8,460 nucleotides of DNA, from assembly GCA_026984715.1 (NCBI GenBank), contig JALSRO010000396.1:1-8460 (forward strand), in the 5' to 3' direction. The notes under the pieces were generated by a model, which was not told the origin of the DNA, searched no databases, and saw only the letters and a list, made by a program, of their open reading frames with translations. The DNA comes from Chromatiales bacterium (GTDB taxonomy: Bacteria; Pseudomonadota; Gammaproteobacteria; Thiohalospirales; Thiohalospiraceae). Below are positions 1 to 6,682 of the stretch, piece after piece. Made by a program: the position numbers and the translations under genes. The first letter of the stretch is position 1, and each line of letters starts with the position of its first letter.

Positions 1-1672
1 CTTCCTGCCCCCGCTCGATCATCTCGCGGGCATGAGACAGGGTCTGCGGAGTGATTTCAACGCCGCCCACCATCCGCGCCAGCTCCTGAACACGCTGTTC
101 ACTGTCCAGCGGTTGAATCAGGGTGTGTGTCTGCTTGTTGCTGCTCTTTTTGCTCACCTGCAGGTGATGGTGGGCCAGGGCGGCTACCTGGGGCTGGTGG
201 GTGACGCAGATGACCTGGCAGTAGCTTCCCAGCTGGCGTAGCTGGCGCCCCACAATCTCTGCCACGCCACCGCCGATCCCCACATCCACCTCATCGAAAA
301 TCAGGGTTGGAATGCTGGCGTTTTGTGCCGTTATCACCTGAATGGCCAGGCTGATGCGGGCCAGTTCGCCACCGGAGGCTACCTTTGACAGCAGCTTCAG
401 CGGTTGTCCCGGGTTGGCGCTGACCCAGAACTCAATCCGCTCCCGGCCCAACGGGGATAGTTCGTTCGACTCCTGTGGAATCAGGCGAACCTCGAAACGT
501 CCTCCCTCCATTCCCAGCAGCTGCATGTTGTCGGTAACCGCCTTGCCGAGTTTTTTGGCTGCCTTGCGACGGCTGCTGCTGAGTTTCCCGGCCAGTGCAC
601 TGTATTCCCCAACGGCGGTATCAATGGCGCTCTGCAGCTCGGTCAGGCGGATATCCATCTGTTCAAGCTCTTCCATCTGTTGCTGCAAGCCGGGCAGCAG
701 GCCGGCAAGCTGCTCGGCCTCCACATGGTGTTTGCGGGCCAGTTCGTAGATGGTGGCCAGGCGCTCCTCCACCCAGCTCAGACGCTGCGGGTTCAACTCG
801 ATGTCGGCCAGATAGTGGCGCAGTTCGCTGGCCGCCTCTTCCACCTGGATGACGGCGTTGGAGAGCAGTTCGGCCACCCCCTGCAGCCGGTTGTCGACGC
901 TTTGCAGCGACTCCACGCGCTGGCTGGCCTGACCCAGCAGGGAGGAAGCGGAGAGCTCCTCGTTTTCGTAGAGGATGTCCAGCGCCTGCTGACACTCCTC
1001 CAGCAGCTGGTTGGCATTGGCCAGCCGTTGATGCTCCTGCTCCAGTTCGGCCAGTTCCCCGGCGGTCAGTCCCAGCGCCTCCAGCTCCTGCACCTGGTAG
1101 CTGAGCAGCCCCAGCCGGGAGTCCCGATCCCGGTTTGCCTGCTGCAGCTGTTCCAGCTTGTCCCGGAGTGTTCGCCAGTTGTGGTGCAGGGCGGCCAGCC
1201 CGGTCAAAAGCTTGTCGTGTCCGGCGTACTCATCCAGCAGCTGGCGCTGCATGTCGCGGCGCAGCAGTGATTGATGCTCATGCTGGCCGTGGATGTCCAC
1301 CAGCATCTCTCCCAATTCCCGCAGCAGTTGCAGCGGGGCTGTGCGGCCGTTGATATAGCCGCGCGAACGGCCGTCGGCCGAGATGATACGGCGGATCTGG
1401 CAGGCGGTCTCGTCATCCAGATCATGTGCCTCCAGCCACTCCCATACTTCGGGGCGATCAGCCAGTTCAAACTCGATGGTGATCTCGGCGCGGCTGGCGC
1501 CATGACGAATCAGTCCGGTATCGGCACGATTTCCCAGCGCAAGGCCCAGGGCGTCCAGCAGAATGGATTTTCCTGCGCCGGTCTCTCCGGTGAGCACAGT
1601 CATTCCCGGCTTCAGCTCCAGTTCAATCTGTTCGACCAGGGCAAAATTGCGGATTTGGAGGTGGGTCAGCAT
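1..1672 (-). CDS. recN: DNA repair protein RecN (3' end cut off by window edge)
   Basis: RecN is a cytoplasmic SMC-like ATPase that acts early in recombinational repair of double-strand breaks. The frame is open from the ATG at 1672 to the window edge, giving 557 codons; E. coli RecN has 553 residues, so only a few C-terminal residues should be missing. Visible landmarks are Walker A GETGAGKS (residues 29-36), the RecN motif DIHGQHEHQ (126-134), a long Glu/Gln/Leu-rich coiled-coil middle (about 150-370), the ABC signature ASGGELARI (about 432-440), Walker B IFDEVDVGI (458-466, with D460 and E461) and the H-loop CVTHQPQVAA (489-498). The last residues in view, ELARMVGG onward, match the usual RecN C-terminus. 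It starts 10 bp after the nadK stop with no clear Shine-Dalgarno sequence, which suggests co-transcription and possibly translational coupling. I saw no LexA box directly ahead of it, although recN is SOS-induced in E. coli. Confidence 0.96.
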   Translation of the reverse strand, partial: MLTHLQIRNFALVEQIELELKPGMTVLTGETGAGKSILLDALGLALGNRADTGLIRHGASRAEITIEFELADRPEVWEWLEAHDLDDETACQIRRIISADGRSRGYINGRTAPLQLLRELGEMLVDIHGQHEHQSLLRRDMQRQLLDEYAGHDKLLTGLAALHHNWRTLRDKLEQLQQANRDRDSRLGLLSYQVQELEALGLTAGELAELEQEHQRLANANQLLEECQQALDILYENEELSASSLLGQASQRVESLQSVDNRLQGVAELLSNAVIQVEEAASELRHYLADIELNPQRLSWVEERLATIYELARKHHVEAEQLAGLLPGLQQQMEELEQMDIRLTELQSAIDTAVGEYSALAGKLSSSRRKAAKKLGKAVTDNMQLLGMEGGRFEVRLIPQESNELSPLGRERIEFWVSANPGQPLKLLSKVASGGELARISLAIQVITAQNASIPTLIFDEVDVGIGGGVAEIVGRQLRQLGSYCQVICVTHQPQVAALAHHHLQVSKKSSNKQTHTLIQPLDSEQRVQELARMVGGVEITPQTLSHAREMIERGQE

Positions 1673-1682
1673 GGTTGCATTG

Positions 1683-2567
1683 CTATGCCAGGCGTCTGCC
1701 CCAGTGCAGCTTGGCGCGCAGAAGCTCGAAGTGGTCGTGGCCGGCCGGATGAATCAGGCGCACCGGTTGTGGAGCGGTTTTGATCACAACCTGATCACCT
1801 GCGGTCAGACCCAGGTTGACCTGTCCGTCGCAGGTCACCTGGGCGTAGGGCTGGCTGTGTTCCGCCACGGTGACCTCGATCACGCTGCTGCTGTGCACGA
1901 CGATAGGCCGGTTGCTCATGGTATGGGGGCAGATGGGAACCAGCACCAGCGCCTCCAGACTGGGGTAGAGAATGGGGCCGCCACCGGACAATGCGTAGGC
2001 GGTGGAGCCGGTAGGGGTGGAGACAATCAGTCCGTCGGCCCGAATGGTGTTGACGTAGACACCGTTGATGGAGGTCTCCATCTCGATCATTCGCGCAATG
2101 TCCCACTTGTGGATCACCACATCGTTGAACGCATAGCTCTCGTTGATCGCTTCGCCATCGTGCATGATGGCGGCATGCAACAGACAGCGCCTCTCTTCCT
2201 GGTAGTTACCGGCAAGGATGGCCTCCAGGCACTGCACCATGCAGTCGGGGGAGATGTCGGCGAGAAAACCCAGGTGCCCCAGATTGATGCCCAGCAACGG
2301 TACATCGTACTGCGCCATGGAACGGACTGCGTTCAGGAGGGTGCCATCGCCACCGACCACGATCAGCAGGTCGGCTCTCCTGCCCAACTCCTCACGGCTT
2401 GCGATCTCCAGCCCGAGGCCGGAAACCACCTCGGCAGTAGCCTCGTCCAGCAGAACCGTTCCGCTCCTCTCGCCTAGATAGTCACCCAGCCGCCGCAATG
2501 TGTTCTCCACGCAGGAGTCGCTGTATTTTCCGATCAGGCCGATGATTGAAAAGCTGTTTTGCTGCAT
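1683..2567 (-). CDS. nadK: NAD kinase
   Basis: This enzyme phosphorylates NAD+ to NADP+ using ATP and is the source of cellular NADP(H). The 294-residue length is close to the 292 of E. coli NadK. The diagnostic GGDGT motif is at residues 72-76 (D74 is the expected catalytic Asp), followed by INLGHLGFL (94-102), the ND pair at 148-149 in AFNDVVIHK, the glycine-rich STPTGSTAYALSGGGPI segment (183-199) and CDGQ (247-250). Together these define the NAD kinase fold of an N-terminal alpha/beta domain and a C-terminal beta-sandwich. The start is ATG at 2567, preceded by GGGAG with six to seven bases of spacing (minus-strand text ACGGGAGAACCCT then ATG). The gene is divergent from hrcA and immediately upstream of recN, an order also found in E. 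coli, where nadK-recN diverges from grpE. No anomalies were seen. Confidence 0.97.
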   Translation of the reverse strand: MQQNSFSIIGLIGKYSDSCVENTLRRLGDYLGERSGTVLLDEATAEVVSGLGLEIASREELGRRADLLIVVGGDGTLLNAVRSMAQYDVPLLGINLGHLGFLADISPDCMVQCLEAILAGNYQEERRCLLHAAIMHDGEAINESYAFNDVVIHKWDIARMIEMETSINGVYVNTIRADGLIVSTPTGSTAYALSGGGPILYPSLEALVLVPICPHTMSNRPIVVHSSSVIEVTVAEHSQPYAQVTCDGQVNLGLTAGDQVVIKTAPQPVRLIHPAGHDHFELLRAKLHWGRRLA

Positions 2568-2590
2568 AGGGTTCTCCCGTCAGGGAAACA

Positions 2591-2619
2591 ACGTTAGCAT
2601 GATGTGCCGTCCGCGCCAA
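2591..2619 (-). promoter_or_regulatory. Candidate sigma70-type promoter for nadK-recN (weak)
   Basis: Reading the minus strand, TTGGCG (plus 2614-2619) is followed after 17 bases by TAACGT (plus 2591-2596). This would place the transcript start about 17 bases before the nadK ATG. The hexamers match the sigma70 consensus at only 4 of 6 and 3 of 6 positions, so this is a position-and-spacing guess. Its -35 would sit back to back with the proposed hrcA -35. Confidence 0.22.
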
Positions 2620-2620
2620 C

Positions 2621-2649
2621 TTGACCCGGGGGGGATGAATTGATAACTT
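2621..2649 (+). promoter_or_regulatory. Candidate sigma70-type promoter for hrcA
   Basis: TTGACC (2621-2626, 5 of 6 to the -35 consensus) is followed by a -10 region within TGATAACTT. The hexamer is either TAACTT at 2644-2649 (spacer 17, 3 of 6) or GATAAC at 2642-2647 (spacer 15, 4 of 6). Transcription would start around 2653-2658, at the left arm of the CIRCE operator, the geometry expected for HrcA repression. The spacer contains a run of seven G (2628-2634). No sigma32-like CCCCAT is present at a suitable distance. Confidence 0.4.
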
Positions 2650-2652
2650 CTG

Positions 2653-2679
2653 TTAGCACTCGCAAGCGCTGAGTGCTAG
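2653..2679 (+). promoter_or_regulatory. CIRCE operator (HrcA binding site)
   Basis: The sequence is TTAGCACTC (2653-2661), nine spacer bases (2662-2670), then GAGTGCTAG (2671-2679). The CIRCE consensus is TTAGCACTC-N9-GAGTGCTAA, so 17 of 18 arm positions match and the spacing is exact; the one difference is G for A at the last base. CIRCE is the operator of the HrcA repressor. Its place between a plausible promoter and hrcA itself indicates autoregulation, and repression of whatever transcript continues into grpE and dnaK. It lies 86 bp from the nadK start, so an effect on nadK is conceivable but not shown. Confidence 0.95.
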
Positions 2680-2783
2680 TGTGTCATGCAGATCGATCTG
2701 GAGAGCGTTGCGAGGGGCGGCGGCAGAGAGGCCCACCGGGAGCATCGCTGTCGTCTGCTGCAGAGCATTACTATCCCTATTTT

Positions 2784-2794
2784 TCTCGACGAGG
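2784..2794 (+). promoter_or_regulatory. hrcA ribosome binding site in a small hairpin
   Basis: The only Shine-Dalgarno-like sequence before the hrcA GTG is GAGG at 2791-2794, ten bases upstream. It can pair with TCTC at 2784-2787 across a three-base loop (three Watson-Crick pairs and one G-U), directly after a U-rich stretch. The hairpin is short and marginally stable, so a regulatory role is speculative. The site does support the GTG as the start. Confidence 0.35.
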
Positions 2795-2804
2795 CTGAAC
2801 AGCG

Positions 2805-3836
2805 GTGGCAAAAGAGAGTGCCGGTACTGCCATTAGCGCACGTGCGCAACTGTTATTCAAGACCCTGGTGGAGCGCCATATCCATGATGGCCAGCCGGTG
2901 GGTTCCGCCGCGCTGGTAGAGGCCTCCGGTCTGGGCGTCAGCCCGGCAACGGTGCGCAATATCATGGCGGATCTGGAGGAGCTGGGGCTGGTGATGTCGC
3001 CGCACACATCGGCCGGACGGGTTCCGACCGCCCGGGGATACCGTTTCTTCGTCGATACCCTGCTGAGTGTGGAGCCACTCAACGAACAGCAGGTCCACAG
3101 GTTAATGGATGAGTTGGTGCCCCACGACGATCTTTCGGGACTGCTCCATAGTGCCTCGACCCTGCTCTCTTCCGTCACCCGGCTGGCGGGAATGGTGATG
3201 TTGCCGCGCCGGGAGTACTCCACCTTTCGTCATATCGAGTTTCTGCCTTTGTCGGACAACCGGGTACTGGTGATTTGGGTGGTGAACGAGCGTGAGGTGC
3301 AGAACCGGATCATCCATACCGATCGCGCTTGGTCGTCCGACGAACTGCAGCGGGCGGCAAACTACCTCAACGCAGAGTTTGCCGGGCAGGAGCTGCAAGC
3401 AATCCGCTCTGCGTTGCTGGAAGAGCTGCGTACCGCCCGGGATTCGGTCAACAGTTATATGGTGACGGCGGTGGAGATGGCCGAGCGCGCCTTCACCCCG
3501 CCGGATCGACCGGACGACTATGTGCTGGACGGTCAGTCCAATCTGATGGAGTATGCCGAAATGGCGGATATGGAGCGTCTTCAGCGGCTCTTCGATGCCT
3601 TTGAGCTGGAGCAGGCCGCCTCCGCCCAAGGGGTACAGATTTTCATTGGAGAGGAGTCCGGTTACCAGGTGTTCGACGGTTGCAGCTTCGTCACCGCCCC
3701 GTATTCCGTGGAGGGTGGGACCACTGCCGGCGTACTCGGAGTGATCGGCCCCACCCGTCTCGACTACGAACGGGTGATCCCCATTGTGGATGTGACCGCC
3801 AAATTGCTGGGCGCGGCCTTGAATAACAGTAGATAG
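2805..3836 (+). CDS. hrcA: Heat-inducible transcription repressor HrcA
   Basis: HrcA is the cytoplasmic repressor that binds CIRCE operators and, in studied bacteria, is kept active by GroEL. The 343 residues are normal for the family. The N-terminal winged helix shows the recognition-helix segment SPATVRNIMADLEELG (46-61) and the wing PHTSAGRVPTARGYRFFVD (66-84). The remainder is the HrcA ligand/dimerization domain, ending DVTAKLLGAALNNSR. The start is GTG at 2805: an in-frame TGA at 2796-2798 excludes a longer protein, and a later start would cut the N-terminal helix. The Shine-Dalgarno sequence is weak (GAGG, ten bases away), suggesting modest translation, reasonable for a repressor. A CIRCE site lies 126 bp upstream, implying self-repression. 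The 3' end of the gene carries the -35 of a sigma32-like promoter for grpE. Enteric bacteria lack hrcA, which helps place this organism outside that group. Confidence 0.97.
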   Translation: MAKESAGTAISARAQLLFKTLVERHIHDGQPVGSAALVEASGLGVSPATVRNIMADLEELGLVMSPHTSAGRVPTARGYRFFVDTLLSVEPLNEQQVHRLMDELVPHDDLSGLLHSASTLLSSVTRLAGMVMLPRREYSTFRHIEFLPLSDNRVLVIWVVNEREVQNRIIHTDRAWSSDELQRAANYLNAEFAGQELQAIRSALLEELRTARDSVNSYMVTAVEMAERAFTPPDRPDDYVLDGQSNLMEYAEMADMERLQRLFDAFELEQAASAQGVQIFIGEESGYQVFDGCSFVTAPYSVEGGTTAGVLGVIGPTRLDYERVIPIVDVTAKLLGAALNNSR

Positions 3837-3843
3837 TCCCCAT
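3818..3843 (+). promoter_or_regulatory. Sigma32 (RpoH) heat-shock promoter upstream of grpE
   Basis: CTTGAA (3818-3823) is separated by 14 bases from CCCCAT (3838-3843). Both hexamers match the core sigma32 consensus (CTTGAA, 13-15 bases, CCCCAT) exactly. The -35 lies inside the last codons of hrcA and the -10 just after its stop, so the start would fall near 3850, about 35 bases before the grpE ATG. This would let grpE and downstream genes be induced by sigma32 independently of the CIRCE-controlled promoter. Confidence 0.8.
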
Positions 3844-3885
3844 CATACTGGTGCCGAAAACAATTTCATCTGGATGGAGAACACA

Positions 3886-4455
3886 ATGTCAGAAACAGAG
3901 AAACAGCCTCCCCCTGAGAACGAAGAGGTGGAAGCCGAGGAGGTTACAGCAGAGTCCGCCGAAGAGAGCGAACCGGAGCCGAGCCCGGAAGAGCTGCATC
4001 TGTTGCTGGAGGATGCCCGCAACAAGGTGGATGAACACTGGAACCAGGTGTTGCGCCTTCAGGCGGAGCTGGAGAATCTGCGCAAACGCAGCCAGCGCGA
4101 ATTGGAGAGCGCCCACAAATACGCGCTGGAGCGGTTCGTCCAGGAGCTGTTGCCGGTGAAGGACAGTCTGGAGATGGGGCTGGCTGCAGCGCGGGAGGTC
4201 GGTGGCGAGGAGGCTGCCGGGAAACTGGAGGAGGGAACCGAGCTCACCCTGAAGATGTTGCAGACGGTGCTGGAGAAGTTCGGTGTCAAGGAGATCGATC
4301 CTCAGGGAGAACCATTCGACCCTGAGCTGCACCAGGCGATGTCAGCCGTTCCTTCCGAGGATGCCGACCCCAATACCGTGCTGAACGTGATGCAGAAAGG
4401 TTATCTGCTCAACGACCGCCTGATTCGGCCGGCGCTGGTCGTGGTGTCGAAATAA
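3886..4455 (+). CDS. grpE: GrpE, nucleotide exchange factor of DnaK
   Basis: GrpE is a cytoplasmic dimer that drives ADP release from DnaK and so resets the Hsp70 cycle; in E. coli its long helices also act as a thermosensor. From ATG 3886 the protein has 189 residues (E. coli: 197). An acidic, probably disordered tail (1-36, many Glu and Pro) is followed by a long helical dimerization segment (about 37-90, with LQAELENLRKRSQRE at 58-72). The C-terminal beta domain carries the family signature, seen as EPFDPELHQAMSAVP (142-156) and NTVLNVMQKGYLLNDRLIRP (163-182). An ATG at 3874 in the same frame would add four residues, but 3886 is preferred because GGAG (3876-3879) lies six bases before it and 3874 has no ribosome binding site. 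hrcA ends 49 bp upstream and dnaK starts 89 bp downstream. Confidence 0.96.
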   Translation: MSETEKQPPPENEEVEAEEVTAESAEESEPEPSPEELHLLLEDARNKVDEHWNQVLRLQAELENLRKRSQRELESAHKYALERFVQELLPVKDSLEMGLAAAREVGGEEAAGKLEEGTELTLKMLQTVLEKFGVKEIDPQGEPFDPELHQAMSAVPSEDADPNTVLNVMQKGYLLNDRLIRPALVVVSK

Positions 4456-4490
4456 GGCCGATGTGGCCGGGAAGCAGGTTGAAATCGGCC
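4456..4490 (+). repeat. Inverted repeat in the grpE-dnaK gap
   Basis: GGCCGAT (4456-4462) and ATCGGCC (4484-4490) are perfect 7-bp inverted arms around a 21-base loop, beginning right after the grpE stop. No T-run follows, so this is not a standard intrinsic terminator. The right arm overlaps the end of the -35 and the spacer of the sigma32-like dnaK promoter. It could be a transcript-end stabiliser, a weak attenuator, or chance. Confidence 0.4.
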
Positions 4491-4502
4491 GCAACACCCC
4501 AA
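4478..4502 (+). promoter_or_regulatory. Sigma32 (RpoH) heat-shock promoter upstream of dnaK
   Basis: GTTGAA (4478-4483, within GGTTGAAA) is followed after 13 bases by CCCCAA (4497-4502). Each hexamer differs from the sigma32 consensus (CTTGAA / CCCCAT) at one position, and the spacing is canonical. The predicted start is near 4510, giving a short A/T-rich leader of about 35 bases to the dnaK ATG. It would give extra dnaK-specific output under heat shock, in line with the excess of DnaK needed over GrpE. Confidence 0.68.
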
Positions 4503-4544
4503 CATTTACAATTAGTCGAAATTTATTAACTGGAGAAGACAAAC

Positions 4545-6476
4545 ATGGGCAAGATCATTGGTATCGACTTGGGTACTACCAACTCCTGCGTAGCCGTAAT
4601 GGAGGGTGGCAAGCCGCGGGTGATTGAAAACAGTGAGGGTGATCGGACCACGCCATCCATCGTCGCCTATACCGATGATGGCGATGTACTGGTGGGACAG
4701 CCGGCGAAGCGTCAGGCCGTAACCAACCCCAATAACACACTGTTTGCCATCAAGCGACTGATCGGGCGCAAGTTCGATGATGAAGAGGTGCAAAAGGACA
4801 TCGAGCTGGTGCCCTACAAGATTATCAAGGCGGACAACGGTGACGCATGGGTTGAAGTGAACGGCAAGAAGATGGCACCGCCGGAGATCTCCGCCCGGGT
4901 ACTGATGAAGATGAAGAAGACCGCCGAGGACTATCTGGGTGAAGAGGTGAAGGAGGCGGTAATCACCGTTCCGGCCTATTTCAACGACTCCCAGCGTCAG
5001 GCCACCAAGGATGCCGGCAGGATCGCCGGGCTGGAGGTGAAGCGCATCATCAACGAGCCCACCGCCGCGGCACTGGCCTACGGCATGGACAAGAAGCGCG
5101 GTGATGCCAAGATTGCAGTCTACGATCTGGGTGGCGGCACCTTTGACATCTCTATCATCGAACTGGCCGAGATCGATGGCGAGCACCAGATTGAGGTGCT
5201 CTCCACCAATGGCGATACCTTTCTCGGCGGCGAGGATTTCGACAAGCGTCTCATCGACTACCTGGCCGACGAGTTTCAGAAGGAGCAGGGGATCGACCTG
5301 CGCGGTGACCCACTCGCCATGCAGCGCCTCAAGGAGGGTGCCGAGAAGGCCAAGATCGAGCTCTCCTCCAGCCAGCAGACCGATATCAATCTGCCCTACG
5401 TTACCGCAGATGCCTCCGGTCCCAAGCACCTGAACATCAAGATGACCCGCGCCAAGCTGGAGTCGCTGGTCGGCGATCTGATCGAACGTACCATCGGGCC
5501 ATGCAAGGCTGCTCTCAAGGATGCCGGGCTGAAGGCATCCGACATCGACGATGTCATCCTGGTTGGTGGTCAGACCCGCATGCCCAAGGTGCAGGAGGCG
5601 GTCAAGGATTTCTTCGGCAAGGAGCCGCGCAAGGATGTCAACCCGGACGAGGCGGTGGCCATGGGAGCTGCCATCCAGGGTGGCGTGCTGGGTGGCGAGG
5701 TGAAGGATGTGCTGCTGCTGGACGTTACTCCCCTCTCTCTCGGCATCGAGACCATGGGCGGGGTGATGACCAAGCTGATCGATAAGAACACTACCATTCC
5801 CACCAAGGCGACCCAGATCTTCTCCACCGCCGACGACAATCAGACCGCGGTGACCGTCCATGTCCTGCAGGGCGAGCGTGAGATGGCCTCCGGCAACAAG
5901 TCGCTGGGGCGCTTCGATCTCACCGACATCCCGCCGGCACCGCGCGGCATGCCGCAGATCGAGGTCACCTTCGACATCGACGCCAACGGCATCCTGAACG
6001 TGTCAGCCAAGGACAAGGCGACCGGCAAGGAGCAGTCCATCGTCATCAAGGCCTCCAGCGGTTTGAGCGAGGAAGAGATCGAGAAGATGATCAAGGATGG
6101 TGAGGCGCATGCCGAGGAGGACCGCAAGTTCCACGAGCTGGTCAACGCCCGTAATCAGGCTGATGCAATGATTCATGCCACCCGTAAATCCATGGAGGAG
6201 CTGGGTGACAAGCTGGAGGCCGAGGAGAAGAGCAATATCGAGGCGGCCATCAAGGAGCTCGAGGAGGCCATAAAGGGTGATGACAAGGCCGATATCGAGG
6301 CGAAAACGCAGAAATTGACGGAGGCATCCGGTAAAATGGCGGAACGCCTCTATGCCCAGCAGCAGCCTGAAGGGGCTGCGCAAGCCGGTGGCGGCACCGA
6401 GGGCAGCACCGAAACCGCCAAGGATGAAGACGTAGTGGATGCGGAGTTCGAGGAGATCAAGGACGATAAAAAATAA
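4545..6476 (+). CDS. dnaK: Chaperone protein DnaK (Hsp70)
   Basis: DnaK binds exposed hydrophobic peptide segments in an ATP-controlled cycle with DnaJ and GrpE in the cytoplasm. It also normally restrains sigma32. The 643 residues compare with 638 in E. coli. The nucleotide-binding domain (about 1-385) has [14 protein letters not shown] (5-18), [17 protein letters not shown] (142-158), [11 protein letters not shown] (170-180), the phosphate-2 motif DLGGGTFD (194-201, T199 at the autophosphorylation position) and VGGQTRMP (340-347). The linker VLLLDV is at 389-394, as in E. coli. The substrate-binding beta domain has [12 protein letters not shown] (395-406), and the helical lid (about 508-608) ends in a Gly/Ala-rich tail with an acidic terminus, [12 protein letters not shown]. 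The Gram-negative-type insert in subdomain IB is present. ATG 4545 has GGAG (4532-4535) nine bases upstream. A sigma32-like promoter precedes it and an intrinsic terminator follows it. Confidence 0.99.
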   Translation: MGKIIGIDLGTTNSCVAVMEGGKPRVIENSEGDRTTPSIVAYTDDGDVLVGQPAKRQAVTNPNNTLFAIKRLIGRKFDDEEVQKDIELVPYKIIKADNGDAWVEVNGKKMAPPEISARVLMKMKKTAEDYLGEEVKEAVITVPAYFNDSQRQATKDAGRIAGLEVKRIINEPTAAALAYGMDKKRGDAKIAVYDLGGGTFDISIIELAEIDGEHQIEVLSTNGDTFLGGEDFDKRLIDYLADEFQKEQGIDLRGDPLAMQRLKEGAEKAKIELSSSQQTDINLPYVTADASGPKHLNIKMTRAKLESLVGDLIERTIGPCKAALKDAGLKASDIDDVILVGGQTRMPKVQEAVKDFFGKEPRKDVNPDEAVAMGAAIQGGVLGGEVKDVLLLDVTPLSLGIETMGGVMTKLIDKNTTIPTKATQIFSTADDNQTAVTVHVLQGEREMASGNKSLGRFDLTDIPPAPRGMPQIEVTFDIDANGILNVSAKDKATGKEQSIVIKASSGLSEEEIEKMIKDGEAHAEEDRKFHELVNARNQADAMIHATRKSMEELGDKLEAEEKSNIEAAIKELEEAIKGDDKADIEAKTQKLTEASGKMAERLYAQQQPEGAAQAGGGTEGSTETAKDEDVVDAEFEEIKDDKK

Positions 6477-6478
6477 TG

Positions 6479-6489
6479 CCCTGACAGGG
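6479..6489 (+). repeat. Small hairpin just after the dnaK stop
   Basis: CCCT-GAC-AGGG can form a 4-bp stem with a three-base loop directly after the dnaK stop codon. It is short and lacks a following T-run. The overlapping 12-mer CTGACAGGGTAG (6481-6492) recurs exactly at the dnaJ stop (7802-7813). Confidence 0.3.
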
Positions 6490-6511
6490 TAGTTGCTGCA
6501 GGGTTCGAGAC

Positions 6512-6545
6512 GACAGGTGTGGCGCCGTTGCCGCACCTGTCTTTT
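6512..6545 (+). terminator. Rho-independent terminator between dnaK and dnaJ
   Basis: Arms GACAGGTGTGGC (6512-6523) and GCCGCACCTGTC (6530-6541) form a 12-bp stem (11 Watson-Crick pairs plus one G-U) with the six-base loop GCCGTT. TTTT (6542-6545) and then more U-rich sequence follow. It starts 36 bp after the dnaK stop. The U-tract is short, so termination is likely partial, which would separate high DnaK from lower DnaJ output. The reverse orientation lacks a T-run, so it should act in the plus direction only. Confidence 0.82.
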
Positions 6546-6682
6546 GTCTGTCCAACCAACCGACTTGGTGCCTGAAAAAAGTTCCGGCATGCGTGCGGGG
6601 GAGAGGAGCGTACCAGAACGGTTCTCCTGCCCTCCCCTCGGCAGTTACGGCGGATATTTTCTTCGGTCAGTGCGAATAGTTT
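6546..6682 (+). other. Structured leader region of dnaJ, promoter not identified
   Basis: These 137 bases between the terminator and dnaJ encode no credible protein. A two-part stem is visible: GGGGAG (6598-6603) with CTCCCC (6632-6637), and inside it GGAG (6605-6608) with CTCC (6624-6627), capped by ACC/GGT around AGAAC. A smaller ACCAA/TTGGT hairpin lies at 6555-6569. I found no convincing sigma70 or sigma32 promoter: CCAGAA-N15-CCCCTC (6613-6639) is a poor sigma32 match. No Shine-Dalgarno sequence lies within about 20 bases of the dnaJ ATG. dnaJ may rely on read-through of the terminator or on a promoter I cannot recognise. Confidence 0.45.

Noticed and set aside
193..200. Chi-like octamer GCTGGTGG inside recN
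   Set aside because: A single 8-mer in a G-rich coding region is expected by chance, and Chi sequences differ between lineages.
2689..2700. Perfect 12-bp palindrome CAGATCGATCTG
   Set aside because: One or two perfect 12-bp palindromes are expected by chance in a window this size, and nothing known binds it; it is in the hrcA leader but gives no supported function.
2748..2763. LexA/SOS box upstream of nadK-recN (CTGT-N8-GCAG)
   Set aside because: One core base is wrong, the centre is GC-rich rather than AT-rich, and it is about 180 bp from nadK beyond the CIRCE site.
2686..2919. 77-codon frame starting just after CIRCE
   Set aside because: It overlaps the first 115 bases of hrcA in another frame, has no ribosome binding site and its product looks like random translation.
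3874..3885. Upstream ATG for grpE
   Set aside because: The in-frame ATG at 3874 has no Shine-Dalgarno sequence, whereas 3886 has GGAG six bases upstream and gives the usual MSE-type N-terminus.
4512..5861. 449-codon minus-strand open frame as a gene
   Set aside because: It lies wholly opposite an intact dnaK, its product resembles no family I recognise, and such frames arise from dnaK codon bias in GC-rich genomes.
6613..6639. Sigma32 promoter for dnaJ (CCAGAA-N15-CCCCTC)
   Set aside because: Only 4 of 6 matches in each element, and the bases are better explained as part of the leader stem.
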